From Impatiens glandulifera (lineage: Eukaryota; Streptophyta; Magnoliopsida; Ericales; Balsaminaceae), in contig NC_061866.1 of assembly GCF_907164915.1 (NCBI RefSeq), forward strand, positions 50,651,113 to 50,715,112: a DNA stretch of 64,000 nucleotides, read 5' to 3'. Below, piece after piece: positions 38,807-51,000 of the stretch. Every line of letters begins with the position of its first letter. Position 1 is the stretch's first letter. The notes below the pieces were generated by a model. It saw only the letters and a program-made list of their open reading frames with translations. It was not told the origin of the DNA and made no database searches. The position numbers and the translations under genes were made by a program.

Positions 38807-40302
38807 TTCTTCATTTATAAAAACATTATCTATGGATGTAAATATCTGTAATTTTTATCTCTCCATTTATATGCTAACTAACTTTATAGACTCAAATTTG
38901 AATAAATTTAAAATCTTTAGGCCATAAAATAATATTTCTTTATTATTTGAACACAGTTAAAATCAATTTCAGTTTTAATTCAAAATACATTACAAAAATA
39001 ATCTAAAATATAAAAATCTCATTAACTTACAAGATTTTGATGCTATATTTAAATTTTAAGTATTATTTTCTTATTTAAAACGAAAAAAACGATTGGAAAA
39101 GTGAATTTGAGATATAAAATTTTAGTACGTGACCAATTTGATTAGTTGAAAAAATAATAAATTTTCTCTTTCTTTCTCGTAACTTTTATCATTTTTCTAG
39201 TTACCTTTCATAAATTTTCTTACCTATAGCTCTTCATTAAAATTGAAAATAAATATTACTTTTGTTAAAAAAAAAATAGACATAAAAAAAAAATCATAAG
39301 AAAAATATATTTATTTGAAAGTATATATCTATTATATGATAAAAGGAATCGTTTCTCTGTAAGATCTCGTTACATCTACGCCACCACATTTCTCTCTGCA
39401 AATTTGGCGTAGATAATTCAACTTCAAGTCCATCGCACTTTGGAAGTTCAAGAGCATCGAGTGAAGAAGAAGGTAGGTTGACGACTTCGATCCATCCTCA
39501 ATTAAGGTGCATCTATCATTATCTCATTCTTGTCCAGATCTAACTTCCATTTTCCGTATCAGTACATCCTTCCGTTTCACGTTTTTGTTTTATATAATAC
39601 TTTGATGATGATGATGTTTTCCTTTTCATTTTCGATCTGATTCGTTTCGTTTGAAATAACTCAAGCATTTACTTAAAAAAGCATGCTACAATTGAGTTTA
39701 TATTATTATTCTAGATCCAGTATGTACACTCTTCGTCCAATTGCATAAGATCAACCTGTTTATTTAAAATAATTAATGCGTTTCTTTGCTGTTCTGTTTC
39801 GGTTCCGTCTAGTTCATGTGTTGATGCAGGATCATATTCAATTCTGTAAATAAAGTATTATGATAGCATTTTGGTAGAATTAGGGATTAAGTTCATCGCT
39901 AGTTCATGTGTCGATGCAAGATCGTATTCAATTCTGTAAATAAAGCATTATGATAGCATTTTGGTAGAATTAGGGATTAAGCTCATCGCTAGTTCATGTG
40001 TCGATGCAAGATCATATTCAGTTCTGTAAATAAAGCATTAGATAGCATTTTGGTAGAATTAGGTATTAAGCTCATCGCTAGTTCATGTGTCAATGCAAAA
40101 TCATATTCAATTCGGTAAATAAAGCATTATGATAGCATTTTGGTAGAATTAGAGATTAAGCTCATCGTGTTGTAGTTATTATAACGAATTAGAATCAGAT
40201 GATGAATGGATTCAGTTTCATAATAAGAACCTCTTATGTTTTTAGCTTCTGAATAGATAGATGACATTGATTTCGTTTGTATATTGATGCAGGAAAGTGA
40301 TA
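38807..40302. other. Intergenic spacer and 5' UTR/leader intron of the GLTP gene
   Basis: AT-rich spacer runs to about 39340. Sequence at 39350-39480 looks like a transcribed leader with candidate donors (AAGGTAGGTTG at about 39470 and AAGGTGCATC at about 39505). The leader intron would end at the AG just before 40293, with the start codon ten bases into the next exon. A four-copy minisatellite occupies 39811-40167. Confidence 0.5.
39811..40167. repeat. Four-copy minisatellite, 90-bp unit
   Basis: Units start at 39811, 39901, 39991 and 40080, each beginning AGTTCATGTGTYRATGCA. They share TTCTGTAAATAAAG and GATAGCATTTTGGTAGAATT. Period is 90, 90 and 89 bp; the third unit lacks one base in the ATTATGATAG segment. 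It lies in the inferred leader intron of the GLTP gene. Confidence 0.95.
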
Positions 40303-41878
40303 ATGGAAGGAACGGTGTTCAGTCCAGCTATTGAAGGAATCAAGCATGTTAAATCTGAAGAAGGAGAGATACTCACAAAGTCTTTCTTGAATGTCTGTCA
40401 ACAAATACTACCAGTTATAGGTAAAACGATATAATTGTGAACTAAACTCCTTTATATGGATGCATTGACTTCAACATAATCATATTGACATATTCATTAT
40501 TTTGCTTCTTCCTTATCCCACTTATTTTGCACATAATGTTCTTAGGTAAATGGTCAATGATGAAATGATTTTATTTAATTATTCCTTCGGAGAGCATACC
40601 CTGCATTATTTTCTTTCATCTGCTCTGAAATCTCAGTTTGGTTTGTTTGGTGATGCGCTATATGAAATTATGATGTCAATGTAAACATTATATATCTGTG
40701 GAGCTAACTACAGTAATTTGGACCTTAAGCAAATTGTTGTAATTGTTGAGAGTCCCATCTTTTGTTCTTTCTTCGAAAAGATTTTGAGGTAATATTCTAG
40801 TTTGTCTGCAAGAATGGATATACTCATGTTTACTTTTTACGTCTAGACAAGTTTGGAGCTGCGATGACACTTGTTAAAGCTGACATAGGAGGCAATATTA
40901 CTGTAAGGCAGTTTATTCTTTTCCATTTTCTCTGCTACTTCATTTTCATTGCTCTATGATGTTATGGTCAACTTTGTTCATATTGATTTATCATAAATCT
41001 CATCAAATCTATCTTGATTTATTCAATTAATTTATTCTTATACCTCTTTTTTTTATTCTGTAGAGGCTGGAAAACAAATATCTGTCCGACCCAGTGAAAT
41101 TTAATCACTTATACAGCATGATACGAGTAGAGATTGAAGCTAAGACCGCTAAAGCTTCGTCCAGTTGTACAAATGGTCTTCTTTGGTTGACAAGGTTAGT
41201 TGTGTAACTTATGGCATTTGTTTTTTCTGATTTAATAGGATTTGTCAACCAGCTGTGCAATAATCTTATCATAATTTATACATTAGAAGTCTAAACTGTG
41301 AAGTGCAATTGTTGGAATCAGGGCTATGGATTTCCTGGTTGGATTGTTTCACAACTTGTTGAAGCATAAGGATTGGACAATGTCACAAGCTTGCACAGAT
41401 TCGTATACCAACACCCTTAAGAAATGGCATGGTTGGTTAGCCAGTTCAAGTTTCACGGTAAGTATAAAATGGATGGATGCAATGAGCTAAAAGATTACTT
41501 CTCAAGTGACCAATACATGATCAAACTAACATGAAAGTACCTAGTTTACTTATTTATAAAGTGATCATTAAAATTTCCTGATTTGGCATCTATCTATCTG
41601 TGAATGGATTTTTCAGATAGCCATGAAGCTTGCTCCAGACAGGAAGAAATTCATGGATGTAATTGAAGGCGCAGGCGACGTTCATCTTGACATGGAAAGG
41701 TTCTGCAGCACTTTTAGTCCACTTCTCGAGGAGAACCACAAGTTCTTGGTATGATCTTAAGACCAAATGGTTGTTTAGTTTATGTGGAGAATTCAATAAT
41801 GGTGTGTCATAATAATAATAATATGTTTTCTCTTGTTTTTAGGCTAGTGTGGGGTTGGATGATCTCAAAGCTTCTTGA
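40303..41878 (+). CDS. GLTP1: Glycolipid transfer protein
   Basis: Six exons, 40303-40420, 40847-40902, 41064-41194, 41322-41457, 41617-41748 and 41843-41878, give 202 aa, the usual GLTP length. The sugar-headgroup-binding residues of the all-helical GLTP fold are present: D52 and N56 in KADIGGNITRLE, W99 in GLLWLTRAMDFL and H138 in KKWHGWLASSSF. GLTP moves glycosphingolipids between membranes in the cytosol; plant members prefer glucosylceramides. The start ATG follows the leader-intron acceptor by 12 bases. The final exon encodes ASVGLDDLKAS then TGA. The orthologue name is assigned from overall length and sequence. Confidence 0.95.
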
Positions 41879-43296
41879 AGATGATGCCATTGTTCTTTTA
41901 AAGGTTTTATTACTTGAGACTTGCTATTACTTATTTATAAAATATTGCATAATATGATATTTTATAGATATAAATATTTATATTATTGGCTTGGACTGTC
42001 GTTTACTTGCCCGGATTCTCACTCACTTGTGCCCTTATTATAAGATCAGAAGATCTTCTTTATTATGATATTTTCTTACTTTTCTTAAATTTCTTTTTCT
42101 GTCCTATAATAAGAGCTCTCTCCCAGTCATATTTTATTATTGTAAAACTCAAATTAACCATTAGAGATCAACAATTGAAAAGATGAGCCAAAAATGCTCA
42201 CAACCAACTAACAAACATAAAGATACATTTAACAAGCTCGAAGTTGTTCAAGATACCTAGCTTGGAGATATTGAAGATACTTTTGGGCATTGTGTTTGCG
42301 AATCATTTTGACTATCATCTTTCCAACGGCGTCGTAGAGAGGTCTGTTTTCGGAGCTTACATCCTCGAGTTGTTTGATATTGAGGATGTCTTGATTAATC
42401 CAGGAGGATTCACTTTTCAGTGCCGAAGCAAGCACATCTGTGAGGGAAGGGCACAACTAAGTTTGAAGATGGCACTTGATGCTCATATTCGGGGGAGTCT
42501 ATAATAACAGACGGCAACAATCCAGGCTTGTCAGTTTAATGAAGATGTCGACAATGTGAATCCCTGTGTTCTCCGTGTAGCTCTCATACAAAAACTTCGG
42601 AATGCGGATCTAAGCATAGGGATGACAGTCCTTCCTAATATAATATGGTGTTCCGAGGAAATTCTCCAAAATCGAACACTAAATTCTCTACAAACTAAAT
42701 TCCCGTGGACTGGAAAGTAAATGCATCCCACACCCTAACCCATCTGAATCTGATTGTCCTTCCTATAAAATTAGTTAACTAGTTTTAGTTAAAAAATTAT
42801 TTAGAATTTTAAAATTCTAAATTTTAAGAATATTTGAAAGTTTAAGTGCTCAAATAAAATATGTTGAATTCTTTCTTGAATCCAATTGGAATTTGGGAAT
42901 TATTTTTCAAACCTCACATAATTGTAACCTCTTTCTTAAAATAATTGGAATTTAAGATTTGAATTTTATTATAGAAAAATTGATCTAGAGAAAAAACAAA
43001 GGAGTGTTACCATTGTCATTTTTATTAAATTTCTCTATATTATTTTTAAAATATTAACATAAAATAAAGTTATAATAATTAACGGTCAAATTCGATCCAA
43101 ATTTGCCGCCGAACTGGAAAGAAGAGATAGAGAGAGGAAGAAGGCATTGCATTGAACCGTCCGTCATGCAGGCTTTGTTAGTAGCTTTGGGCGATGGAAT
43201 CAAAGCTAGAATGATGAAGATAACGCTCCAAAATATGATCCATCAAAACAGCACCAGCTGTAGGCAGCCGAATTGGCTTCCAATAGTTTCAGTTTC
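41879..43296. other. Intergenic between GLTP and EXO84, with an orphan exon-like frame
   Basis: GLTP 3' UTR sequence comes first. An exon-like minus-strand frame (listed separately) lies at 42229-42437. The rest is AT-rich until the EXO84 leader at about 43090-43296, which contains an upstream ATG (43166) in a different frame that overlaps the main start. Confidence 0.4.
42229..42437 (-). pseudogene. Orphan exon-like fragment, family not recognised
   Basis: A splice acceptor-like CCCTCACAG on the minus strand is followed by an open frame, DVLASALKSESSWINQDIL through VGKMIVKMIRKHNAQKYLQ, and a stop. It looks like the last exon of a helical protein. No upstream exon could be found before the EXO84 gene. 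It may be a leftover of a deleted gene or chance; I do not recognise the family. Confidence 0.3.
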
Positions 43297-46200
43297 ATGG
43301 AACAACTTTCCTCCGCCTCTGCTTCCAGGTTTCGATTCCGAGATCACGGTGGCCTTATGGCTGACTACGGAAACGAATTTGATGACAATAACAGCCCTCA
43401 CTCTTCCTCTTCCGTCTCCAACGGAAGCGCCGTTGATCATGACACCGAACTAGAGTCCATGACCGGAAAGGTAAATTATATACACACTGTACCAAGAATT
43501 CACTCCAGCTTACTTCTATTCCTTTTTATCTCATCGGTTTAGGGTATTAAGCATCTATGTACCGAGCTTCTTGAGCTGAAAAGAGTATCAGAAGAAGAAT
43601 TTCACAAAAGTATATTTGCAAATTACACTGCATTTGTCAGGTAACTTACCAATTTAACTTAATTTTGTAGTCAAACGTGTGTTTATTAATGGATGTTATT
43701 TCTTAATTAAGGATATTTAAGGAAGCTGATAGCATGAAAAATCAACTGTTGCAAATGAAACAACATATTTCAACACAAGAGAAACTTGTTGAAGACCTCA
43801 AAAACGTTTATGTTAAGGCTCTATTAGTGGGAAACCCGGACACTATTCTCTCAGAGGATGTGTCTATTGACCTGACAAGTTCGAGCACATTTGAAATCCA
43901 CATCCAGGGTATTTTAGAAACGTTAGATACTTATCTATCTGAAAAACAATTTGATGAAGCGTTGGCAGTCCTAGAGTTTGAAGCTGAAAAGATTGAGAAC
44001 ATGTCGTTGGAAGGAAATTCGCCCTCGGATCTTTTAACGTGGTATGGCACTGCTATTACTGAAAGGAAGGCTATGCTAGTAGATGAACTGAAGTTGGTGG
44101 CTGGAGATAGTAGAGTTTGTGCACGAGAACTACACAAGGCTTTGGTTGGACTTTGTAGACTTGGTGATTATCATCTTGCAACTCATTTGTTGTTTAAGTA
44201 TTATCATTCACGCATTATAAATGGTACGGTGGCTTTGCAAAATGTGAAACCATTTGGTGGATTATATGTGCATAAACTTGCAAGATTGGTGTTTTCTATG
44301 ATTGTGCAAGCTGCTAAGAGTTTTCAAGCATTGTTTGGAGAAAATTCTTCTGATGCTTTTGAGTTTACTCAATGGGCTTGTGGACAGACTGAATATTTTG
44401 CTGAATATTTCATTAAATATGTCAAGTCCATTTCAGAAATAAGCGATGGATTGACAACAGTGGTAGAAGCAGTGAAATGTGTTTTGTCATATTGCTCTTT
44501 GTTAGAGTTTCAAAGGATAAAGCTCCAGTCATCTTTGATAGAGCTTATACGGCCTTGTCTGGAAGAGGTTATGCTGGTTCATATTGATCATTTTAAGAAT
44601 GTAATTGGTATTTTCACATCATCAGATGCTTGGATTGTCGGAAGATACCAAGTGTCAGGAATTTTGACTGAAAGTAGTCACTATTCCATGGTTATAGCGC
44701 AGAAGCTGGAGTATTGCCTGCTCACTAGCAGTGGTCGGAAATTCGTAACACTCTTAGAGGTTTATTCCATCCCATGTTCTTCTTATTGACTTATATACAG
44801 AACTATTGTTGATTTTTCTGTTGTATGCAGCAACATATGTTTTGTTGTGTATACATGTATCAAAAACAAGAGGTTTGCTCCTTATGTTGTTCATTTTTAA
44901 CTTTTATCATATTTCAGATTGAGCAACCCAAAAAAAAAACATTATGTGAACAGGCTTGCATTTTCCTAAGTGTTGGTTGAGACGGATCTCATCTTATATT
45001 GATAAAATTTTCACCTCTACATAATATTGTCCATCATATGTGTTCTTTGAACTAATATTTATGTTTTATACAACCTGTTCAGTTGAATGTTATTATCTTC
45101 AGTTGTATGGCTAGGAGAAATGAGAATAACTGATAGTTTTACCTGGGCACTTTATTGCTCAAACTCGTTTATGACTTGAGATAGCCTTTGGGAACACTCT
45201 GTAGGGATATTTCTTTGATAAGGAAATGTTTCAAAATGTTGTATAACCTTGCCAATTTTTTTTCAGACTCTTATAGAAGATATTTCACCTTTATTACCTC
45301 TTCAATTAGAAGCTCCAATCCTCAAAGGTCTCATGGAACTTGTAACGGAGTATGTCAACTTGCTTGAAAATGCCTTACCAGGAAAGTCCATCTTTTCTGA
45401 AAGTCAAGGTCCGAGAATCATTTTAGCTGTGTCACTGGCACAGCAATTTTCTTTAGTCTTAAATGTGGCAACACTTGTTCATATTTTACCCAGCTTAATT
45501 AGGTGCCTCGTCAAGTCCATCGACCACTTGGCATTTGAAGTTGACAACTTTGTACTACATATGCAAGAAGCCTCAGATCAAGTCAGGACTCGTTTTGTCC
45601 AGCAGTTTGTTCCCAGAATATTTTATGAAAGTGGAACTAGACTTATTCCAACCATTTGGATTGATGGCAATGAAGAATCTGGTTTCATGCCCTCAGATGT
45701 TTTCCAGGTATGTTTGAGAAAGGTGAATCTGTTCTTCACAGAAATCAAAATTTCATCACCCATTTGCATTTACAATATATGTGATTATCAACAGGGACTC
45801 TTTTCAGAACTCAGGAAATTGCATAAGATTGCTGATGATAATTTGGTCGAAAGGGAGTGGTTGATGGAGCTACTGAGAGAGCTGATGGATGCTGTAATTA
45901 ATTACATTTCTACTAGTGAAGAGATTTGGACAACAAAAGAGAATGGTTCAATTGATAAATGTTCTCAAGATTTTGAGCAGGTATATGCTCTTTTTGATGT
46001 CACACATTTAACCGATTATGGGCCTTGTTTGATCTTGGTTATTTGAAAAAAATAAAATATATATTGTTTGATGTAAAAGTGGATTATTTGGATAAAATGA
46101 CAAAAGGAAGACTATTTTGTATTTTTGTTAATGAATTTGAATAAATAGATTGAAGAAGTGATGGTTGTCGGTTGAGTGGATAACGATTATTTGAAAATAA

Positions 46201-47147
46201 TCGAAAAATAACCCACATCAAACAATGAATGCCCTGGTGATATATTGTAGGCTGATGTTATTTGGTTGCTATTGTCTTGGACCTAACTTCATTCATATGA
46301 CAGTTTATACTGGACATGCATTTCCTGGTGGAACTTGCTAGGCACGGAGGTTACTACTCCAACAACCTGATGACTGCCTCAATGTCTCTCGTATCCCGCA
46401 TGGAATCAATGATTGTTTCAGCTGGCTTCGAACTAAGAAGGTGAGATTTCTACTTTATTTCATTTCTTCTTTTCCCAAATGAAGATAGATAGGAAAACTT
46501 TATGGGGGGTTATTTGGTACATGGATACAAAATTCCTGGATTATGTTTGAAAACAAAGCTTAATCAGAGACATTAAAAAAGTTATGGTTGTTTGTCATTT
46601 GAATCTGGATACAAAAAATAAAAATGAAGTCTTTCTTTGGCCCCATATTTGGTAACACCTAGATACAAATTTTGGATCAAGATGAAATTATGTTTGAAAA
46701 CTAAACTTATTAGTCACATAAAAAAAAACATTGTTTGTGAAACTGTCTATCAAATTTTGAATATGTGTTAGATTCAGGTTTCCAAATGTTATGTCATCTG
46801 AATTTATTGATTTATTTAGATTTTTCTATGAAACCATTGTACCTATTTATGTGAGTAACAATTTGATTTCTAGTGATGGATGGGCCAAAAATGCTGCTTT
46901 AGAAGCTCTTGAGAAACTGATAGAAATAGAAGAAAAGGGTTGGATCCTCTCTGATGAGTCTACCAATCAGAATAGTGTTGAATATAAAGAAGATGAAACA
47001 ATTCTAAAGGAGGATGATGATGAAGAAGAAACAATTCATGAATATTCCCAAGATGAATCCATTGTCAAGAAAGAGATAAGGAAGATGGAAGATTATCTTT
47101 GGAAAGATGATGATGTCCTTTTGGAAGAAGAAGTTGATGATGATTGA
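43297..47147 (+). CDS. Exocyst complex subunit, EXO84 family
   Basis: Seven exons, 43297-43470, 43543-43640, 43712-44759, 45267-45707, 45795-45980, 46304-46440 and 46778-47147, give 817 aa. The N-terminal region after the Ser/Asp-rich leader, GIKHLCTELLELKRVSEEEF, is the Vps51/EXO84 coiled-coil start. The long middle part is helical (ELHKALVGLCRLGDYHLATH, PFGGLYVHKLARLVFSMIVQ, EYCLLTSSGRKFVTLLE). The C terminus is strongly acidic and ends EEEVDDD. The exocyst tethers secretory vesicles to the plasma membrane. The sequence resembles the EXO84A/B branch more than C by my reading, but this is not decisive. The start is the first ATG in the exon 1 frame; a stop at 43261 closes that frame upstream. 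Confidence 0.88.
46063..46226. mobile_element. Small MITE in an EXO84 intron
   Basis: Termini ATTGTTTGATGT (46063) and ACATCAAACAAT (ending 46226) are perfect 12-bp inverted repeats, and similarity continues inwards (GTGGATTATTTGG against GGGTTATTTTTCG). About 164 bp, non-coding, inside the intron between exons 5 and 6. The target duplication is unclear, so the superfamily is not assigned. Confidence 0.6.
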
Positions 47148-48064
47148 TCATTATGTCCTTTTAAATTTGTTATTTTGTGAGACATCTTTAGAGATACCAT
47201 TAGAAAATCATTATTTTTTTTATATATATTTTTGCAATTTTAAAGATAATAATCTTTAAAATTACAGTTGATACAATGGTTTTCAAATCTTTTAGTTTGG
47301 AAAATTAGAAACCCTATTCATGATATCTCTTAAAAATTAAAATTAATAATTTCTCATTTCATGTTAAAAGATTCTTAATGGGATCATTTTAATTTTAATA
47401 AATTTATAAATTATTTATAAATACATATAATATTAAGAAAAATGATAAATTCAACAAAAATTTAAAAAAAAAACAAGTTCCGTGGCATGTTATGTAGGTA
47501 GGAAAGATAAATTTTTTAAAATGTTCTGAATTGTAAGTGGTTAAAAAAGAGAAAATTAAAAATGTCCAACTCATTTCGGTCCTAAAACGTGTATATGGGG
47601 TAGAAGAGAGAAAATTAAAAATGTCTTGAAACAGTCTGAGACAAAAAATAATAATAATTCTAGTCCCAAAATGAGTTTTTCATGACGTGGGACAAACAAT
47701 ATTCGTGGACCTGGCTGAAATTTTAATTGAGTTTATCTTTCCTCTAATATTAAATAAAATTTAATGTATAAAACACATACAAATTTAATTTGATTTAATT
47801 TAATATACTTTAATGTAGTTTAAACGTATGAAATGAATAAATATGAAATTTGAAGAAATGAAAAACCCGCGAAAGTGAGAATAATGGCGGGACTAGTCTA
47901 GGTTTTGCGGTATATCGGCGCGGGAAGCTCGAAAGAAGAAGAGCGCTCTTTCTCTCTTCTTCTCTATACATTCCGACGTTTCATTTTCCCAAACCCTATC
48001 CCCTCCCGTCTTTTCAGCGATCTATTCATCAACGCCGCCGCCGCCGACTCCATTATTTCTATCA
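47148..48064. other. EXO84 3' region and BARD1 promoter/leader
   Basis: AT-rich spacer runs to about 47850, then a GC-richer segment before the BARD1 start. It contains an E2F-like CCCGCGAAA (47866-47874), a GC-rich GGCGCGGGAAG (47918-47928) and a CT-rich leader at about 47945-48050. Confidence 0.5.
47866..47874 (-). promoter_or_regulatory. E2F-like element upstream of BARD1
   Basis: CCCGCGAAA on the plus strand reads TTTCGCGGG on the other strand and fits WTTSSCSS. It lies about 190 bp before the BARD1 start codon. The nearby GCGCGGGAA at 47919 is similar but does not fit the consensus fully. Confidence 0.45.
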
Positions 48065-51000
48065 ATGGCGGACGCATCTGACCGTGCTAAGTTTTTTAAT
48101 CACCAGAAACTCGGCCTCGAGCTCAAATGCACTATCTGGTACGATCTCCATAAACTAATATATTTCTGAAATGTAATACCGCCTTTACTAACCTAGATTG
48201 ATTAATTTCTTAATGTTTATGAAATTTTCAGCCTCAACCTGTTCAATCGCCCGGTGTTGCTTCCATGCGATCACATATTCTGCAAGTTCGTACCTTCTTT
48301 TTTCTTCTAAAGTGTTATATTTCATACCTTTGATTGATTCTTATATAGTATTTTTTCTATGTTTAGTGTTTGCATACCTAAATCTACTCAGTTCGGATTC
48401 GATTGTCCAGTTTGTAAGCAGAAGTGTGTTGATCGAGGTATGTCGTTTAGTTCTTTGTGTGACGATTTCTTCATATAGTTGATGAGAGAATGTAATGATA
48501 TGCATGTGTTCTTTTTACAGATGTAAGATCTATTCCTTTCCTTGAAAACATAGTCGCTATTTACAAAAGTTCTGATGCTGCCTTTAGTGCCAATCTTACT
48601 CAGTCTGTTCCTTCGGGTATGTTTTTCATGATGATTGATTTTCTCCATCTTCCCACAGATGGAGACTTAATTTTTCGAATGATTTGTGAATATATTCTGT
48701 CTGTTTACTGCAGATCGGTCTAAGTCTGTGAGAACATCTGAGAATTATACTATTTCACATGATACTAAGTTGGTGAATTCAGTGAAAATGAACGAAGAAG
48801 AATTAATTGATGGGACTTCTTCTGATTCTCCTGTTTCATCTGAAGGTGCAAGGATTGAACTTGCCTTCCAAGAAGTAACTTTAGTTCCTGCTGTACAATC
48901 ATCACCAAAAAACTCTCCATCTTGTACTGACAATGGCAGGGACCCTGTATTGAGCACCAACAGTGTAAGATTTGTTCTTGTCTTAATGTTCTATATACAC
49001 AAGCACCAAAGTACTAGGATTAAGACATGGTTTGTTTATCATACAGGGTTCATAATTGGTTTATTTACTAGTAATTTGATTAGGAATAAATCAAGTGTCC
49101 TAATTTAAAATTGCAAGGCTAGTTACCAAACTGCTTGAAACAACCTATATGTTTTGCTGCCTTGTAAATGCTATATATCTTTAGTATTGTGTATATAACA
49201 TAATTTTACTTTATCCTTTTCTTATTATAATTAATATTCCAAGTAATCTGGTGAGCTTCATTATTCAAAGATAGCTAATTTTATGTTTGCTTAGCAGAAT
49301 TTGGAAAATCAATCAAAGAGACCTCTATGCAACATCCTCAATGAAGTTGGGGCTAGTGAAGAAAACAGAAGTTCTTCACTCGAATCTGGTGCAGGTTATA
49401 GAACCCTGAAGAAACCCAAAACTCTAAATTCTGGTTTTTCAGAGGTCAATGCTGATGGCAATGGGACCACTCAAACAAAAGACTTTCATTCTGAAGGCAT
49501 GGGAACTTGTAAACCCAAAGTTAGTCCCAAAATTGATGGACTCTCAGGCGAGAAGACTGTTGGAACTTCACATTTTCAAAGCATTTGTGTCTTTTGTCAG
49601 AAATCTGAAATCACTGATGTGAGTTTCCTTTGCTAGATGTCAAGTACTTACCTTAAATTTTTAATCTAAATATCTGTTATATACTCCAAAGTAAAATCTT
49701 CATTTTGTTTGTTTGGAAACTAACAGACAACTGGCCCCATGATGCATTATGTTAATGGGAAGGAGGTATCGGCAGATTCTGTCAACAAATTCAACACTAA
49801 CATTATTCATGTACACAAGATATGCCTAGAATGGTATGTCATTGAATTCTTCTTTATGTTCTCTCTTTTCAGACAAAGAAATGCTTGATATTGCTGGTAG
49901 AAATGATCATATTAGAAAATAAAACCCGTGGGGAAGGAGGTATCGGCAGATTCTGTCAACAAATTCAACACTAACATTAAGATTTATAATTACCTTTGTT
50001 TTACACACAAATTTGTGTTTTATTATTATAATTTTAAAGGAGATGTCTTACCATCACTAGATGATTTTCATATAGCCAAGTTGAATCAAATTAGGTTGTC
50101 ATACCATCAATAGATTTTTTTCATATTGAAACTATTGTTAATAAAGATTCGTTCTTATTTGTATTGCATGGTGTAGTTCTTAATGCTGTTGGCGTGGCCT
50201 TGAGACTAATATTTAGATTTTCAGGACGCCTCAAGCTTATTTTGTGGGTGACACTGTAAAAAATTTGAAGCCAGAGGTAACAAGGGCTGCAAAGCTGAAG
50301 TGCAGCAGCTGTGGCCAAAAAGGAGCAGCTCTTGGTTGCCTTGTTACTTCATGCCGCAGAAGTTATCATGTGCCGTGTGCAGCTAACATTAAGAAATGCA
50401 GATGGGACTTTGTAAGTTAGCCATCATTAAATTGAAGCTTACATACATTATGACATTAGTGTGAGATCTTTTGAGATTATCTTAGTTTCAATTTTCTTCT
50501 TTTTCAGGTTAATTTTTTACTTCTATGTCCAAGTCATGCCTCTGATAAATTTCCTTCAGAAAGATCTAAGTTGGGGAATCATTCAACAGAAAAGACAGCT
50601 TTGCCTGCAGAAATGTACGATTACTTTTTGTGTTGAAGTGTTTTAGATAATGTGAAAAAGCTTCTTGTGTTTAAGTTAAGGTTGCAAGTTAGGACAATCT
50701 TCATTTATTTTAAGCTTATTTTACTTTCATTTGCATTATTGGCATTGCTCAGTTTTAATTTACTTTTTTCTTGAATCCAGAGATTCAAATCCACCTGACT
50801 TTTTGGCGGCCTCACCCTGCCATGCCAAAGAATGGGTTTTTTGTGGTTCTGCCTTATCCGCTGAAGATAAGGTACATTTCTCTCTACTTGCAATGTTCAT
50901 ATTATACTACTGTGAAAGAGATGAAATTTGGTCTTGTTTAATCCACATCTATCTAATATGTCTACAATGCTTGTATGATAACATAATAATCCACAAAACT

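Noticed and set aside
39811..40167. CRISPR-like array
   Set aside because: The 90-bp units are contiguous with no unique spacers, in a plant gene leader: a minisatellite.
43103..43453. 116-codon frame overlapping the EXO84 start in another frame
   Set aside because: Low-complexity product; the EXO84 frame (43297-43470) splices in phase to conserved exons, so this is leader sequence with an upstream ATG at most.
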